Positions 1 through 15,184 of a DNA stretch of 33,537 bases are shown here, in pieces; position 1 is the stretch's first letter, and every line of letters starts with the position of its first letter. A model generated the notes under the pieces. It was not told where the DNA came from and made no database searches. It saw only the letters and a list, made by a program, of their open reading frames with translations. This DNA comes from an uncultured Pseudomonadota bacterium (GTDB lineage Bacteria; Pseudomonadota; Gammaproteobacteria; Xanthomonadales; Wenzhouxiangellaceae), in NCBI GenBank assembly GCA_937138395.1, contig CAKZPB010000071.1, positions 1 to 33,537 on the forward strand. The letters run 5' to 3'. Position numbers and translations under genes: made by a program.

Positions 1-62
1 TCGCGATACGCGAAGGTGGTCGTACCGTCGGTGCAGGTGTGGTTGCCAAGATCCACAAGTAA
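1..62 (+). CDS. tuf: Elongation factor Tu, C-terminal end (partial)
   Basis: The first 62 bases encode the last 19 residues of EF-Tu in frame from base 3, ending IREGGRTVGAGVVAKIHK and TAA. This is the invariant end of domain 3 of the GTPase that delivers aminoacyl-tRNA to the ribosome. The last two residues (HK) vary between species. The rest lies upstream of the window. Its position before tRNA-Trp and secE-nusG is the standard arrangement in many proteobacteria. Many genomes of this type carry two tuf copies; which one this is cannot be told from here. Confidence 0.95.
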   Translation, partial: AIREGGRTVGAGVVAKIHK

Positions 63-75
63 CGCGCTTTAATGC

Positions 76-106
76 CCGCGCGCTCGAATCGAGTGCGCGG
101 AGTTTT
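76..106 (+). terminator. Intrinsic terminator of tuf
   Basis: An 11-bp stem (76-86 pairs with 90-100, one G-U pair, loop AAT) begins 14 bases after the tuf stop and is followed by AGTTTT. The stem is very GC-rich and the U-run is short, so termination may be partial. It separates tuf from the tRNA-Trp/secE unit. Confidence 0.6.
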
Positions 107-113
107 GAACCGA

Positions 114-143
114 TTGGATCCTGGGCAAGTCTGAAAATAGGAC
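114..143 (+). promoter_or_regulatory. Weak candidate promoter for tRNA-Trp/secE-nusG
   Basis: TTGGAT at 114-119 could be a -35 element, with TAGGAC at 138-143 as a poor -10 (18-bp spacer). It is the only plausible pair between the tuf terminator and the tRNA. The match is weak; read-through from tuf is equally possible. Confidence 0.25.
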
Positions 144-169
144 GATGTCGAGAGATAGATCAACAATTT

Positions 170-245
<76 letters not shown>

Positions 246-279
246 TTGAACACGCCTTGGAAGTAATTGAAGCGAACTT

Positions 280-657
280 ATGACAGCCGAAACCAATTCA
301 TCGCGAGATATCGTTCTCTGGATTCTGTTTGCACTGATCCTGGGTGCCGGCATTTACGGCTTTGTGTTTTTTGAAAACCAGGTCCTGGATTTAGTCCGGA
401 TTGTAGGCCTGCTGGTTGTGGCGCTGGTTGCCGCCTTCGTGGCCGCAAAAACGGTTCACGGTCGGCAGCTGGTGGATTACGTTCGCGAAGCGGATGTTGA
501 ACGCCGCAAGGTGGTCTGGCCAACCCGGCAGGAAACCACACAGACAACGCTGATTGTTGTGGCAGTCACCATCGTAATCGGCATTCTGCTGTTTTTCATG
601 GATACGATCTTCGGCTTTCTGGTCCGCCGCTTGATTGGTATTGGTGGAGGGCTGTAA
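280..657 (+). CDS. secE: Preprotein translocase subunit SecE
   Basis: A 125-residue inner-membrane protein of the SecYEG channel, about the length of E. coli SecE (127). Hydrophobic segments lie near residues 10-31, 38-58 and 88-116, the three-helix topology typical of gammaproteobacteria. The conserved amphipathic region around 68-82 contains [16 protein letters not shown], the family signature that clamps SecY. The stop overlaps the nusG start by one base (TAATG), indicating translational coupling. The ribosome-binding site upstream of the ATG is weak. Confidence 0.97.
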   Translation: MTAETNSSRDIVLWILFALILGAGIYGFVFFENQVLDLVRIVGLLVVALVAAFVAAKTVHGRQLVDYVREADVERRKVVWPTRQETTQTTLIVVAVTIVIGILLFFMDTIFGFLVRRLIGIGGGL

Positions 658-1190
658 TGGCGAAGCGCTGGTACGTAGTTCATGCCTTTTCGGGCTATGA
701 AAAGCAGGTCCAACGCTCGCTGAAAGAACGCATCGAGCGCGCTGAGATGCAGGATCAGTTCGGCGAAGTGCTGGTTCCGACCGAAGAAGTCGTGGAAATG
801 AAGAAAGGCGTCAAGCGCAAGAGCGAACGCAAATTCTTCCCGGGCTATGTTCTGGTCGAGATGGAGATGAACGAGGATTCCTGGCACTTGGTCAAGGATG
901 TCCCGAAAGTGATGGGCTTTATCGGTGGTCGACAGGATCAGCCTGCGCCAATCAGCCAGAAAGAGGCGGATGCCATTCTGAACCGGGTTGCAGAAGGTGT
1001 CGACAAGCCGAAACCGAAAGTGTTGTTCGAGCCCGGCGAACTGGTTCGCGTAATTGATGGGCCGTTCAATGATTTCAACGGTACCGTTGAAGAAATCAAC
1101 TACGAGAAAAGTCGTTTACGCGTTGCCGTATCGATTTTTGGTCGTTCAACCCCGGTTGAGCTGGATTTCCAGCAGGTTGAAAAGCTCTAA
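657..1190 (+). CDS. nusG: Transcription termination/antitermination protein NusG
   Basis: A 177-residue protein, close to E. coli NusG (181). It binds the RNA polymerase clamp, suppresses pausing, assists Rho, and links RNAP to ribosomal S10. The N-terminal NGN domain starts with [16 protein letters not shown] and contains [10 protein letters not shown] (about 62-71). The C-terminal KOW domain is visible from about residue 122 ([20 protein letters not shown]). A GGAGG ribosome-binding site lies inside the end of secE, with which it overlaps by one base. Confidence 0.98.
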   Translation: MAKRWYVVHAFSGYEKQVQRSLKERIERAEMQDQFGEVLVPTEEVVEMKKGVKRKSERKFFPGYVLVEMEMNEDSWHLVKDVPKVMGFIGGRQDQPAPISQKEADAILNRVAEGVDKPKPKVLFEPGELVRVIDGPFNDFNGTVEEINYEKSRLRVAVSIFGRSTPVELDFQQVEKL

Positions 1191-1256
1191 CAATTTGGAT
1201 TGCCCGGTTACGGGCGTTGAATACAGGCTCGGTATTGGGCCTGATGAATATTAGAT

Positions 1257-1297
1257 GTTGGGGAGCCGGGGCATTAGAACCCGGCGACTGGACCCAC
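1257..1297 (+). promoter_or_regulatory. Putative L1-binding operator in the rplK leader
   Basis: Just upstream of rplK the mRNA can form GCCGGG (1265-1270) paired with CCCGGC (1280-1285). An asymmetric internal loop follows (GA on one side, GACTGGA on the other), closed by an outer stem (1257-1262 with 1293-1297). A GC stem over an asymmetric purine-rich loop is the layout of the ribosomal protein L1 site that mimics its 23S rRNA target and represses the L11-L1 operon. The assignment rests on position and shape; no alignment was possible. Confidence 0.5.
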
Positions 1298-1307
1298 GGA
1301 GAAGCAA

Positions 1308-1742
1308 ATGGCTAAGAAAGTTCAAGCGTATATCAAGCTGCAGGTGCCTGCTGGTCAGGCCAACCCCAGTCCGCCGGTGGGCCCGGCACTGGGCCAGCAC
1401 GGTGTGAATATCATGGAGTTCTGTAAAGCATTCAATGCAGAAACCCAAAACCAGGAAGCCGGTTTGCCGGTACCGGTTGTGATTACCGTGTACGCCGATC
1501 GCAGCTTTACCTTTATTACCAAGACTCCGCCCGCAGCCGTACTGCTGCGTAAAGCTGCCAAGATCGCCAAGGGTAGTGGTGAGCCGAACATGAAAAAAGT
1601 CGGCACGGTAACCCGCGCCCAACTCGAAGAGATTGCGAAGACCAAAGAGCCTGATCTGACTGCGGCCGACATGGACGCGGCTGTCCGTACGATTGCCGGC
1701 AGCGCGCGCAGCATGGGCCTGAATGTGGAGGGAGTGGAATAA
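1308..1742 (+). CDS. rplK: 50S ribosomal protein L11
   Basis: A 144-residue protein of the GTPase-associated centre, where it binds the 23S thiostrepton loop together with the L10-L12 stalk. The N-terminal domain shows [19 protein letters not shown] with prolines 22, 23 and 26, the thiostrepton-contact helix. The C-terminal RNA-binding domain ends with [18 protein letters not shown], typical of the family. The ribosome-binding site is GGAGA. The stop overlaps the rplA start by one base, so L11 and L1 are probably co-translated and controlled together through the leader. Confidence 0.98.
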   Translation: MAKKVQAYIKLQVPAGQANPSPPVGPALGQHGVNIMEFCKAFNAETQNQEAGLPVPVVITVYADRSFTFITKTPPAAVLLRKAAKIAKGSGEPNMKKVGTVTRAQLEEIAKTKEPDLTAADMDAAVRTIAGSARSMGLNVEGVE

Positions 1743-2440
1743 TGGCTGCCAAGAACACCAAACGAAATCGCGCGATACGCGAAAAGATCGAAGCCGGAAA
1801 GCAATATCCCCTGGATGAAGCGGTCGGACTGCTGAAAGAACTGAGTAAAGTGAAGTTTACCGAAAGCGTCGAAGTGGCAGTGCGCCTGGGTATTGACCCG
1901 CGCAAATCAGACCAGGTTGTGCGCGGTGCACTGGTGCTGCCACACGGAACAGGCAAGAGCGTGCGCGTAGCCGTGTTTGCTCAGGGCGAAAACGCCGACA
2001 AAGCCAAAGAAGCTGGAGCCGATATTGTCGGGTTCGAAGATCTGGCTGAAACCATCAAAGGCGGCGAGATTGACTTCGATTTGTGTATTGCAACGCCCGA
2101 CGCCATGCGAGTAGTGGGCCGTTTGGGCACCGTGCTTGGACCGCGTGGTCTGATGCCCAACCCCAAGGTCGGCACAGTCACCACTGACGTTGAGCAAGCC
2201 GTGCGCAATGCCAAAGCAGGGCAAGTTCAATTCCGCACCGACAAGGGCGGCATTGTCCACACCATTATCGGGAAGGCCGATTTTGATGAGGACAAGTTGA
2301 AAGCCAACTTGACCGCGCTGCTGCAGGAACTGGTCAAAGCCAAGCCCGCAGCGTCCAAGGGACACTATTTGAAGAAGGTTGCACTGTCGACCACCATGGG
2401 CCCCGGCCTGACGGTTGACAACTCGACACTGGAACTTTGA
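1742..2440 (+). CDS. rplA: 50S ribosomal protein L1
   Basis: A 232-residue protein of the L1 stalk, which helps release E-site tRNA; in enterobacteria it also represses its own operon by binding the rplK leader. Family signatures visible include [14 protein letters not shown] and [22 protein letters not shown], the central L1 motif. Length matches E. coli L1 (234). GGAGGGA precedes the start within the end of rplK. Followed by the long rplJ leader. Confidence 0.98.
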   Translation: MAAKNTKRNRAIREKIEAGKQYPLDEAVGLLKELSKVKFTESVEVAVRLGIDPRKSDQVVRGALVLPHGTGKSVRVAVFAQGENADKAKEAGADIVGFEDLAETIKGGEIDFDLCIATPDAMRVVGRLGTVLGPRGLMPNPKVGTVTTDVEQAVRNAKAGQVQFRTDKGGIVHTIIGKADFDEDKLKANLTALLQELVKAKPAASKGHYLKKVALSTTMGPGLTVDNSTLEL

Positions 2441-2497
2441 TTGAGCGCATCGGTTGATTCAATCGATGTCAATAATTGCCGGTTAAAACCGGTAGTA

Positions 2498-2604
2498 ACG
2501 GGCGTTTCGCGAAGTCAACTTCGTGCCCGTCCAAGACCGCAGGCCCGAAACTGCTGTGACGAGTTTCGGTTAATGGATTACACGTCCACCTGCGCAGATG
2601 GTGT
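2498..2604 (+). promoter_or_regulatory. Ribosomal protein L10 leader (autoregulatory site)
   Basis: A hairpin with ACGGGC (2498-2503) paired to GCCCGT (2525-2530) and an upper stem CGAAG/CTTCG leads into GTCCAAGACCGCAGG (2529-2543). On the far side is CCTGCGCAGATGGTG (2589-2603). These conserved blocks, with CCTGCGG-like pairing between them, are the hallmark of the L10 leader, where the L10-(L12)4 complex binds its own mRNA and shuts down rplJ-rplL translation. The motifs were recognised by eye; a covariance-model search would confirm. Confidence 0.85.
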
Positions 2605-2614
2605 CGCCCGATTA

Positions 2615-2630
2615 CCTTGAATATTCAAGG
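2615..2630. repeat. Perfect 16-bp palindrome in rplJ leader
   Basis: CCTTGAATATTCAAGG reads identically on both strands. It lies 11 bases after the L10 leader core. It could be an RNA hairpin with a minimal loop or a DNA operator; nothing shows which. Confidence 0.6.
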
Positions 2631-2762
2631 GAAACGGCCACCAAAGCCCCGCAGTGGCAACACCGCGGATATGTAAAAGCCCGAAGTCGTTTTTGGGTTG
2701 TAACTGGTGAAAGTTTTACAGATCGTAGCGAGCGGGTGGCTGTCTTTGGTCGCCGGCGCACA

Positions 2763-2797
2763 GGAATCGCAATGTACGTTTTGTACATGAGGATTCC
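2763..2797 (+). promoter_or_regulatory. Two-part hairpin upstream of rplJ
   Basis: GGAATC (2763-2768) pairs with GATTCC (2792-2797). Inside, ATGTAC (2772-2777) pairs with GTACAT (2783-2788), with a symmetric 3x3 internal loop (GCA/GAG) and loop GTTTT. It is a 12-bp interrupted stem about 80 nt before rplJ, possibly an RNase III target or a part of the structure that transmits L10 repression. Function is inferred from position only. Confidence 0.5.
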
Positions 2798-2876
2798 GAT
2801 TGTTATGACAATCGCCGCCGGATGCGCACAGACGCACTCGCGACAGATCTGCGGAATTTTCAGGAGGAGGTAGCAG

Positions 2877-3404
2877 ATGGCGCTCACATTCGAGCAAAAG
2901 AAAGCAGTTGTAACGGAGGTGGCTGAAGTAGCCCAAACCGCGCATTCTGCCGTGGCTGCCGAGTATCGCGGCATTACCGTCGAGAAGATGACGGATTTGC
3001 GTGCAAAAGCGCGTAATGAAGGCGTTTTCTTGAAGGTGGCGAAAAACACGCTGGTCAAGCGTGCTGTCGAAGGTACTGAATTTGAATGCATGGTCGATGG
3101 ATTGACCGGTCCGTTGCTGTTTGCCTTTTCGATTGATGATCCAGGCGCAGCGGCACGACTGATCAAGAATTTTTCCAAGGACGAAGACAAGATCATCGTC
3201 CGCATGGTCGCAATGGGTGCGCAGCTGTATGACGCATCGGAAATTGGTCGTCTGGCCGATATGCCAACCCGCGACCAGGCCATATCCATGCTGATGGGCG
3301 TGATGAAAGCGCCGATCGAAAAATTCGTACGTACTTTGGCAGAGCCGCATACCAAGCTGGTTCGCACCGTCGCAGCGGTGCGTGACAGCAAACAGGCTGC
3401 TTGA
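2877..3404 (+). CDS. rplJ: 50S ribosomal protein L10
   Basis: A 175-residue stalk base protein that anchors L7/L12 dimers to the ribosome and recruits translational GTPases. The N-terminal rRNA/L11-binding domain contains the family motif AEYRGITVEKMTDLRAKAR (about 28-46) and LKVAKNTLVKRAV. The C-terminal helix from about 135 carries the L12-dimer binding segments. An unusually strong AGGAGGAGG site lies seven bases before the ATG. rplL follows after 33 bp; the pair is expected to be repressed by L10-L12 via the upstream leader. Confidence 0.98.
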   Translation: MALTFEQKKAVVTEVAEVAQTAHSAVAAEYRGITVEKMTDLRAKARNEGVFLKVAKNTLVKRAVEGTEFECMVDGLTGPLLFAFSIDDPGAAARLIKNFSKDEDKIIVRMVAMGAQLYDASEIGRLADMPTRDQAISMLMGVMKAPIEKFVRTLAEPHTKLVRTVAAVRDSKQAA

Positions 3405-3437
3405 TTCATTTATTACTAACTATTTGGAGTATTTCCC

Positions 3438-3821
3438 ATGGCCGTTTCAAAAGAAGATATTCTCGAAACAATCTCAAGCATGACCGTTGTTGAAGTCGTT
3501 GACCTGATTGAAGCAATGGAAGAAAAATTCGGCGTTACAGCTGCTGCCCCCGTGGCTGCTGCTGCGGCCGGTCCTGCTGCAGGCGGTGACGCTGCTGCGG
3601 CTGAAGAAAAGGACGAATTCGATGTCGTTCTGGCTGGTTTTGGCGACAAGAAAGTCCAGGTCATCAAGGCCATTCGTGGCGTGACCGGACTGGGTCTGAA
3701 AGAAGCCAAGGATCTGGTCGAAGGCGCACCTTCTCCTGTCAAGGAAGGAGTATCGAAAGACGAAGCCGAAGATATCAAGAAGCAGTTGGAAGAAGCTGGC
3801 GCGACTGTCGAGGTCAAGTAA
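3438..3821 (+). CDS. rplL: 50S ribosomal protein L7/L12
   Basis: A 127-residue acidic stalk protein present in several copies per ribosome. Three regions are visible: the N-terminal dimerisation domain (1-33), an Ala/Gly-rich flexible hinge (about 34-57), and the C-terminal factor-binding domain with [20 protein letters not shown] and [19 protein letters not shown] precedes the ATG. Codon use is strongly biased, as expected for the most abundant ribosomal protein. Confidence 0.98.
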   Translation: MAVSKEDILETISSMTVVEVVDLIEAMEEKFGVTAAAPVAAAAAGPAAGGDAAAAEEKDEFDVVLAGFGDKKVQVIKAIRGVTGLGLKEAKDLVEGAPSPVKEGVSKDEAEDIKKQLEEAGATVEVK

Positions 3822-3857
3822 TCTCGTTCAATCAAAAGCCAGCATAAGGAATCGGCT

Positions 3858-3875
3858 GGGCGTTGAAAAACGCCC
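3858..3875 (+). promoter_or_regulatory. GNRA-capped hairpin after rplL
   Basis: GGGCGTT (3858-3864) pairs with AACGCCC (3869-3875) around a GAAA tetraloop. There is no U-run, so it is not a simple terminator. With the hairpin at 3901-3929 it may form the RNA processing and attenuation region known between rplL and rpoB in enterobacteria. Confidence 0.45.
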
Positions 3876-3900
3876 GGCCTGTTCCCGTTGTGAGAAATCA

Positions 3901-3940
3901 AATTCAGGCCTGTTCCGGGTGCCTGAATTCTTTGAGTCGT
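3901..3940 (+). terminator. Attenuator-like hairpin between rplL and rpoB
   Basis: A 9-bp perfect stem AATTCAGGC (3901-3909) / GCCTGAATT (3921-3929) with an 11-nt loop is followed by CTTTGAGTCGTTTGTT, a loose U-rich stretch. The position matches the partial attenuator that lowers rpoBC expression relative to ribosomal proteins in E. coli. The stem is AT-containing and the U-run broken, which suits partial termination. Confidence 0.55.
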
Positions 3941-3983
3941 TTGTTATCCCGGATCAACGCAGCATCAGGCGGGTGAAACACCA

Positions 3984-8063
<4,080 letters not shown>

Positions 8064-8084
8064 TCACAGGAGGAGGATCCCAAC

Positions 8085-12314
<4,230 letters not shown>

Positions 12315-12328
12315 TCCCGCGGTCAGGG

Positions 12329-12371
12329 ACCGGCTGCTGCCACAGCGCAGCAGCCGGTGGTAATTGTTTGA
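12329..12371 (+). terminator. Terminator of the rpoBC operon
   Basis: An 11-bp GC-rich stem (12329-12339 pairs with 12348-12358; 12 bp counting C12340-G12347) is followed by GGTAATTGTTTG, a weak U-rich tail. It lies 14 bases after the rpoC stop and is the natural end of the secE-rpoC cluster, probably with some read-through. Confidence 0.6.
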
Positions 12372-12386
12372 ATTTGCGGGTACAAT
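12358..12386 (+). promoter_or_regulatory. Candidate promoter for rpsP-rimM-trmD
   Basis: TACAAT at 12381-12386 is a five-of-six -10 match. The -35 at 17-bp spacing, TGGTAA, is poor and overlaps the terminator stem. The 5' leader to rpsP would be about 60 nt. Confidence 0.45.
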
Positions 12387-12453
12387 TCCGCGGCTAACAG
12401 ATTGATTTGTCGGCGGTCGTTCCGTCGATTACAGAATATTTGCAGGAGTAATC

Positions 12454-12714
12454 ATGGTCAAAATCAGATTGGCACGTGGTGGTGCCAAAAAACAACCGTT
12501 CTATCACATCGTGGTAACGGACAGCCGGAATCGTCGTGATGGCCGAAATATCGAGCGCCTCGGGTTCTTCAACCCGGTTGCACGAGGTCAGGAAGAGCGT
12601 CTGCGCATCAACCAGGAGCGGGTTGATCACTGGGTTGGGCAGGGTGCACAGATTTCCGAGCGCGTCAGCCATTTGCTGGTTGAGGAACGCCGCTCGAGCA
12701 CTGCTGAAGCCTAA
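12454..12714 (+). CDS. rpsP: 30S ribosomal protein S16
   Basis: An 86-residue small-subunit protein needed for early 30S assembly. It starts [20 protein letters not shown] and contains [12 protein letters not shown], both diagnostic for S16. CAGGAGT lies ahead of the ATG. It is the first gene of rpsP-rimM-trmD, with rimM starting 8 bp after the stop. In many gammaproteobacteria ffh lies upstream of this operon; here rpoC does. Confidence 0.97.
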   Translation: MVKIRLARGGAKKQPFYHIVVTDSRNRRDGRNIERLGFFNPVARGQEERLRINQERVDHWVGQGAQISERVSHLLVEERRSSTAEA

Positions 12715-12722
12715 GGTCTTCA

Positions 12723-13250
12723 GTGTCGAACGGGACCCCCGACGATCGAGTTGAACTCGGTCGACTCGACGGGGCCTGGGGCGTTTCAGGCTGGGTCAAG
12801 GTGTTTTCCTTTACCGATCCAGTCACCAATATTTTCAACTACCAACCGTGGCAGTCCGATCAGCAAGGCGATTCATTGTCGGTGCTGGATTGGAAACAAC
12901 AGGGTCCCCGGTTGGTTGCACGCCTGAAGGATATCGATCACCGTGAAGCTGCGGAAGCGCTACGCGGTGTGCGCATTTATATTCAGGCAGATCAACTGCC
13001 TTCTACCGGGGATGAGCACTATTATTGGCGCGATCTGATTGGCCTCAGCGTGATGAATCGCGCCGGCGAATCACTTGGTGTCGTCAGGCAATTGTTGGAT
13101 GCCTCGGTTCACGATGTCTTGTGCGTGGAGCGGGCCGGATTCGACGATCTCCTGATACCTTTTGTGCCCGGCCACTTTATCGACAGGGTCGACCTGGATA
13201 CAGGCTGTATTCGGGTGGACTGGCAGCATGACTGGGCCGATGCTGAATAA
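12723..13250 (+). CDS. rimM: 16S rRNA processing protein RimM
   Basis: A 175-residue 30S maturation factor that binds S19 and helps assemble the 30S head. The start is GTG at 12723, chosen because the coding frame opens there and [19 protein letters not shown] is the expected N-terminal beta-barrel. The C-terminal PRC-barrel runs from about residue 95 ([14 protein letters not shown]) to the end ([17 protein letters not shown]). It lies 8 bp after rpsP and overlaps trmD by 11 bp, consistent with one co-translated unit. Confidence 0.95.
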   Translation: MSNGTPDDRVELGRLDGAWGVSGWVKVFSFTDPVTNIFNYQPWQSDQQGDSLSVLDWKQQGPRLVARLKDIDHREAAEALRGVRIYIQADQLPSTGDEHYYWRDLIGLSVMNRAGESLGVVRQLLDASVHDVLCVERAGFDDLLIPFVPGHFIDRVDLDTGCIRVDWQHDWADAE

Positions 13251-13980
13251 GATCACGGTCATCAGCCTGTTTCCTGACTGGTTCGATGCATTCATGGCAA
13301 TGGGATTGACTGGCAAGGCGTTAAGCGAGGGCCGGGTCGAATTGCAGTGCATCAATCCGAGAGACTTTGCTCAAGGGGTCCATCGAAGTGTAGATGACCG
13401 TCCGTATGGCGGTGGCCCTGGCATGGTCATGCGCCCTGAGCCACTGGCGCTGGCCATCGAGCATGCACGAAGTGATCCATCCGATATTGTTTCCGGCATG
13501 AGTCCTCAGGGCGCCAGGCTGAACCAGTCGGCGGTTGAATCATTAGCCCTACGCGAACAATTGATTCTGGTCTGTGGGCGGTACGAAGGCATTGACGAAA
13601 GGGTCAATGAGGCACTGATCGACGAGGAATGGTCGTTGGGGGACTATGTACTATCGGGAGGCGAATATGCTGCTGCGGTCCTGATGGACGCCGTGCTCAG
13701 GCTTCAGCCCGGTGTGCTGGGGCATTGTGAATCTGCAGCACAGGACTCGTTCACCTCGGGCCTGCTGGACTACCCGCACTACACCCGACCACCGAAATGG
13801 CGTGGCCGCTCGATTCCCGAGGTGCTGCAAAGTGGTGATCATTCGGCTATTGAAGCCTGGCGCAGGCAACAGGCGTTGAAACGAACGCTGGAACGCCGTC
13901 CCGACCTGCTCACACAGACCGATTTAAGCGATCAGGATCGGGCACTGCTTGCAACGCTGCAGGATAGTGATACGGATTGA
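13240..13980 (+). CDS. trmD: tRNA (guanine-N1)-methyltransferase TrmD
   Basis: A 246-residue enzyme that methylates G37 of tRNAs reading CNN codons, using S-adenosylmethionine, to prevent +1 frameshifting. The trefoil-knot cofactor site is seen in [13 protein letters not shown] and [15 protein letters not shown], followed by [10 protein letters not shown] start at ATG 13240 ([15 protein letters not shown]) because homologues begin within a few residues of the SLFP motif. ATG 13228, with a better upstream GGTGGA, is possible; an in-frame ATG at 13162 deep inside rimM is unlikely. Confidence 0.95.
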   Translation: MLNKITVISLFPDWFDAFMAMGLTGKALSEGRVELQCINPRDFAQGVHRSVDDRPYGGGPGMVMRPEPLALAIEHARSDPSDIVSGMSPQGARLNQSAVESLALREQLILVCGRYEGIDERVNEALIDEEWSLGDYVLSGGEYAAAVLMDAVLRLQPGVLGHCESAAQDSFTSGLLDYPHYTRPPKWRGRSIPEVLQSGDHSAIEAWRRQQALKRTLERRPDLLTQTDLSDQDRALLATLQDSDTD

Positions 13981-14053
13981 CAGAATCCCCCTGGTGGCTG
14001 TTGCCAGATGCGGTGCAGCTGCGTCGAATTCCGTGTACGGCGTGGATGAATAT

Positions 14054-14081
14054 TTGATTTCCAGCAAAAAATAGCTATAAT
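14054..14081 (+). promoter_or_regulatory. Sigma-70 promoter of rplS
   Basis: TTGATT (14054-14059) and a perfect TATAAT (14076-14081) are separated by 16 bp. Transcription would start near 14088, giving rplS a leader of about 110 nt. So rplS can be expressed separately from rpsP-rimM-trmD although it follows trmD. Confidence 0.75.
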
Positions 14082-14102
14082 TGCCTGCTGACTTACGCGC
14101 GC

Positions 14103-14138
14103 GATCATGATGACCAAGAATTATTGGGTTTCATGATC
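14103..14138 (+). promoter_or_regulatory. Long leader hairpin of rplS
   Basis: GATCATGA (14103-14110) pairs perfectly with TCATGATC (14131-14138). CCAA (14114-14117) pairs with TTGG (14124-14127) further in. A second hairpin GGGCAC/GTGCTC with loop TTCGG follows at about 14155-14171. These two stems fill most of the rplS 5' leader and look like a possible ribosomal-protein autoregulatory leader, which is inference. Confidence 0.5.
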
Positions 14139-14198
14139 CGGCGGCAAACCATTCGGGCACTTCGGGTGCTCATTACTGAATATATCGGGAACAGGATC

Positions 14199-14567
14199 AT
14201 GTCCAATATCATCGACCAGATTAACGCAGAACAGACCGAGCGCGATATTCCGGATTTCTCGGCCGGTGATACCGTGGTGGTCAACCTCTGGGTGCGAGAA
14301 GGTGACCGTCAGCGCCTGCAGGCCTTTGAAGGTGTTGTCATTGCCCAGCGCAATCGAGGTCTGCACTCGGCTTTTACCGTTCGCAAGATTTCTCACGGCA
14401 CTGGCGTCGAGCGTGTGTTTCAGACCTACAGCCCCTTGATTGACTCGATTGATGTCAAGCGCCGTGGTCGCGTTCGTCGTGCCAAGCTGTTTTATCTGCG
14501 TAACCTTGAAGGCAAGGCTGCACGTATCCGCGAAAAACTCACAGGCCGGCATCGCGCCAACGCCTGA
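14199..14567 (+). CDS. rplS: 50S ribosomal protein L19
   Basis: A 122-residue protein at the 30S-50S interface. Family motifs include [44 protein letters not shown] and [24 protein letters not shown]; the length fits L19 (E. coli 115). The ATG at 14199 is chosen because [11 protein letters not shown] is the family N-terminus. The open frame extends upstream to 14124, but that part lies in the structured leader. It has its own promoter and terminator. Confidence 0.96.
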   Translation: MSNIIDQINAEQTERDIPDFSAGDTVVVNLWVREGDRQRLQAFEGVVIAQRNRGLHSAFTVRKISHGTGVERVFQTYSPLIDSIDVKRRGRVRRAKLFYLRNLEGKAARIREKLTGRHRANA

Positions 14568-14575
14568 TTACTGCA

Positions 14576-14589
14576 CTACCCGCGGGTAG
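14576..14589. repeat. Perfect 14-bp palindrome after rplS
   Basis: CTACCCGCGGGTAG is self-complementary and lies between the rplS stop and its terminator. No clear role; a small extra stem in the 3' UTR or a DNA-protein site. Confidence 0.5.
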
Positions 14590-14601
14590 ACGACCATTTC
14601 G

Positions 14602-14634
14602 AAATCCGGCCTCCCGATAGGCCGGATTTTTTTG
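14602..14634 (+). terminator. Intrinsic terminator of rplS
   Basis: An 11-bp stem (14602-14612 pairs with 14619-14629, loop CCCGAT) runs into a T stretch ending at 14633. It is a classical strong rho-independent terminator. The next gene begins only about 20 bp later. Confidence 0.92.
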
Positions 14635-14653
14635 TATTCAGCATTGGCTTCTT

Positions 14654-15142
14654 ATGCCTGTTGCCATCGACCTCCAGAAAAACCGAATGAAAGCAGCCCG
14701 ACTCCGCTGGTTGATGAATTGCTGGCCGCCGTTTCTGGCAGCGGGCATCCGCGTGCGGGAAATTGCACCTGACTTTGGATACGTTCGCGTCGACCTCGTC
14801 AACTGGGGCCTGAACAGAAACTATGTAGGAACGCACTTTGGCGGCAGTCTGTTTGCCATGACCGACCCGTTTTATATGCTGATGTATATGAAGCGGCTGG
14901 GACCGGAATTCATTGTCTGGGACTATTCGGCTTCGATCCGTTTTATGCAGCCGGGACGGGGCCGAGTGACTGCACTGTTTGAACTGACAGAGCACGATCT
15001 GCAGCGGGTCCGCGTTCATACGCAGGGTGGTGAGCGCTTCCTGTTCGATCATGTCGTTGAAGTCAAGAACCCGAACGGCGAACTGGTCGCCAAGGTCGAT
15101 CGAACCTTGTACTTCAAGCGTAAAGCAGACAGCAGGTCATAG
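14654..15142 (+). CDS. DUF4442 hotdog-fold protein (thioesterase-like)
   Basis: A 162-residue protein resembling the DUF4442 family, small proteins with a predicted hotdog fold like acyl-CoA thioesterases (e.g. PaaI/YiiD-type). Recognisable segments are NRNYVGTHFGGSLFAMTDPF (about 56-75) and DYSASIRFMQPGRG. The HFGG region resembles the hotdog substrate-binding helix, but no substrate can be named. No good ribosome-binding site precedes ATG 14654; ATG 14687 is an alternative. The gene starts 20 bp after a strong terminator with no obvious promoter, and is convergent with the bactofilin gene. Confidence 0.8.
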   Translation: MPVAIDLQKNRMKAARLRWLMNCWPPFLAAGIRVREIAPDFGYVRVDLVNWGLNRNYVGTHFGGSLFAMTDPFYMLMYMKRLGPEFIVWDYSASIRFMQPGRGRVTALFELTEHDLQRVRVHTQGGERFLFDHVVEVKNPNGELVAKVDRTLYFKRKADSRS

Positions 15143-15184
15143 AAGCTGCCGGCGATCGGCGTTTTGCGCCAAACACCAGATCGA

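Larger units (their letters stand above)
2441..2876 (+). other. 436-nt structured intergenic leader rplA-rplJ
   Basis: No credible protein-coding gene lies here. From 5' to 3' it holds: a small hairpin at 2479-2492 (CCGGT/ACCGG); an L10-type leader (listed separately); a perfect 16-bp palindrome at 2615-2630; a long two-part hairpin at 2763-2797; and a strong ribosome-binding site AGGAGGAGG just before rplJ. AATAAT at 2471-2476 is a possible -10 with no convincing -35. Length and position parallel the E. coli rplA-rplJ region. Confidence 0.8.

Noticed and set aside
1202-1215. GCCCG-GTTA-CGGGC hairpin after nusG as a terminator
   Set aside because: Only 5 bp and no U-run; the cluster is expected to be read through into rplK.
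2415-2443. Perfect TTGACA at 2415-2420 as an rplJ promoter
   Set aside because: It encodes the end of L1 (VDN) and no -10-like hexamer lies 15-19 bp downstream.
2598-2873. 91-codon + strand frame in the rplJ leader
   Set aside because: It covers the structured leader, has no ribosome-binding site or protein-like composition, and ends at the rplJ Shine-Dalgarno.
2612-3409. 265-codon minus-strand frame opposite rplJ and its leader
   Set aside because: Shadow of rplJ extended by a stop-free leader; no recognisable protein.
13162-13239. Early ATG for trmD inside rimM
   Set aside because: It adds 26 residues not seen in the family, whose N-terminus lies at the ISLFP motif.
14124-14198. 25-residue N-terminal extension of L19
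   Set aside because: The extra sequence is encoded by the leader hairpins and the family starts at about SNIIDQ; a purine-rich site precedes ATG 14199.
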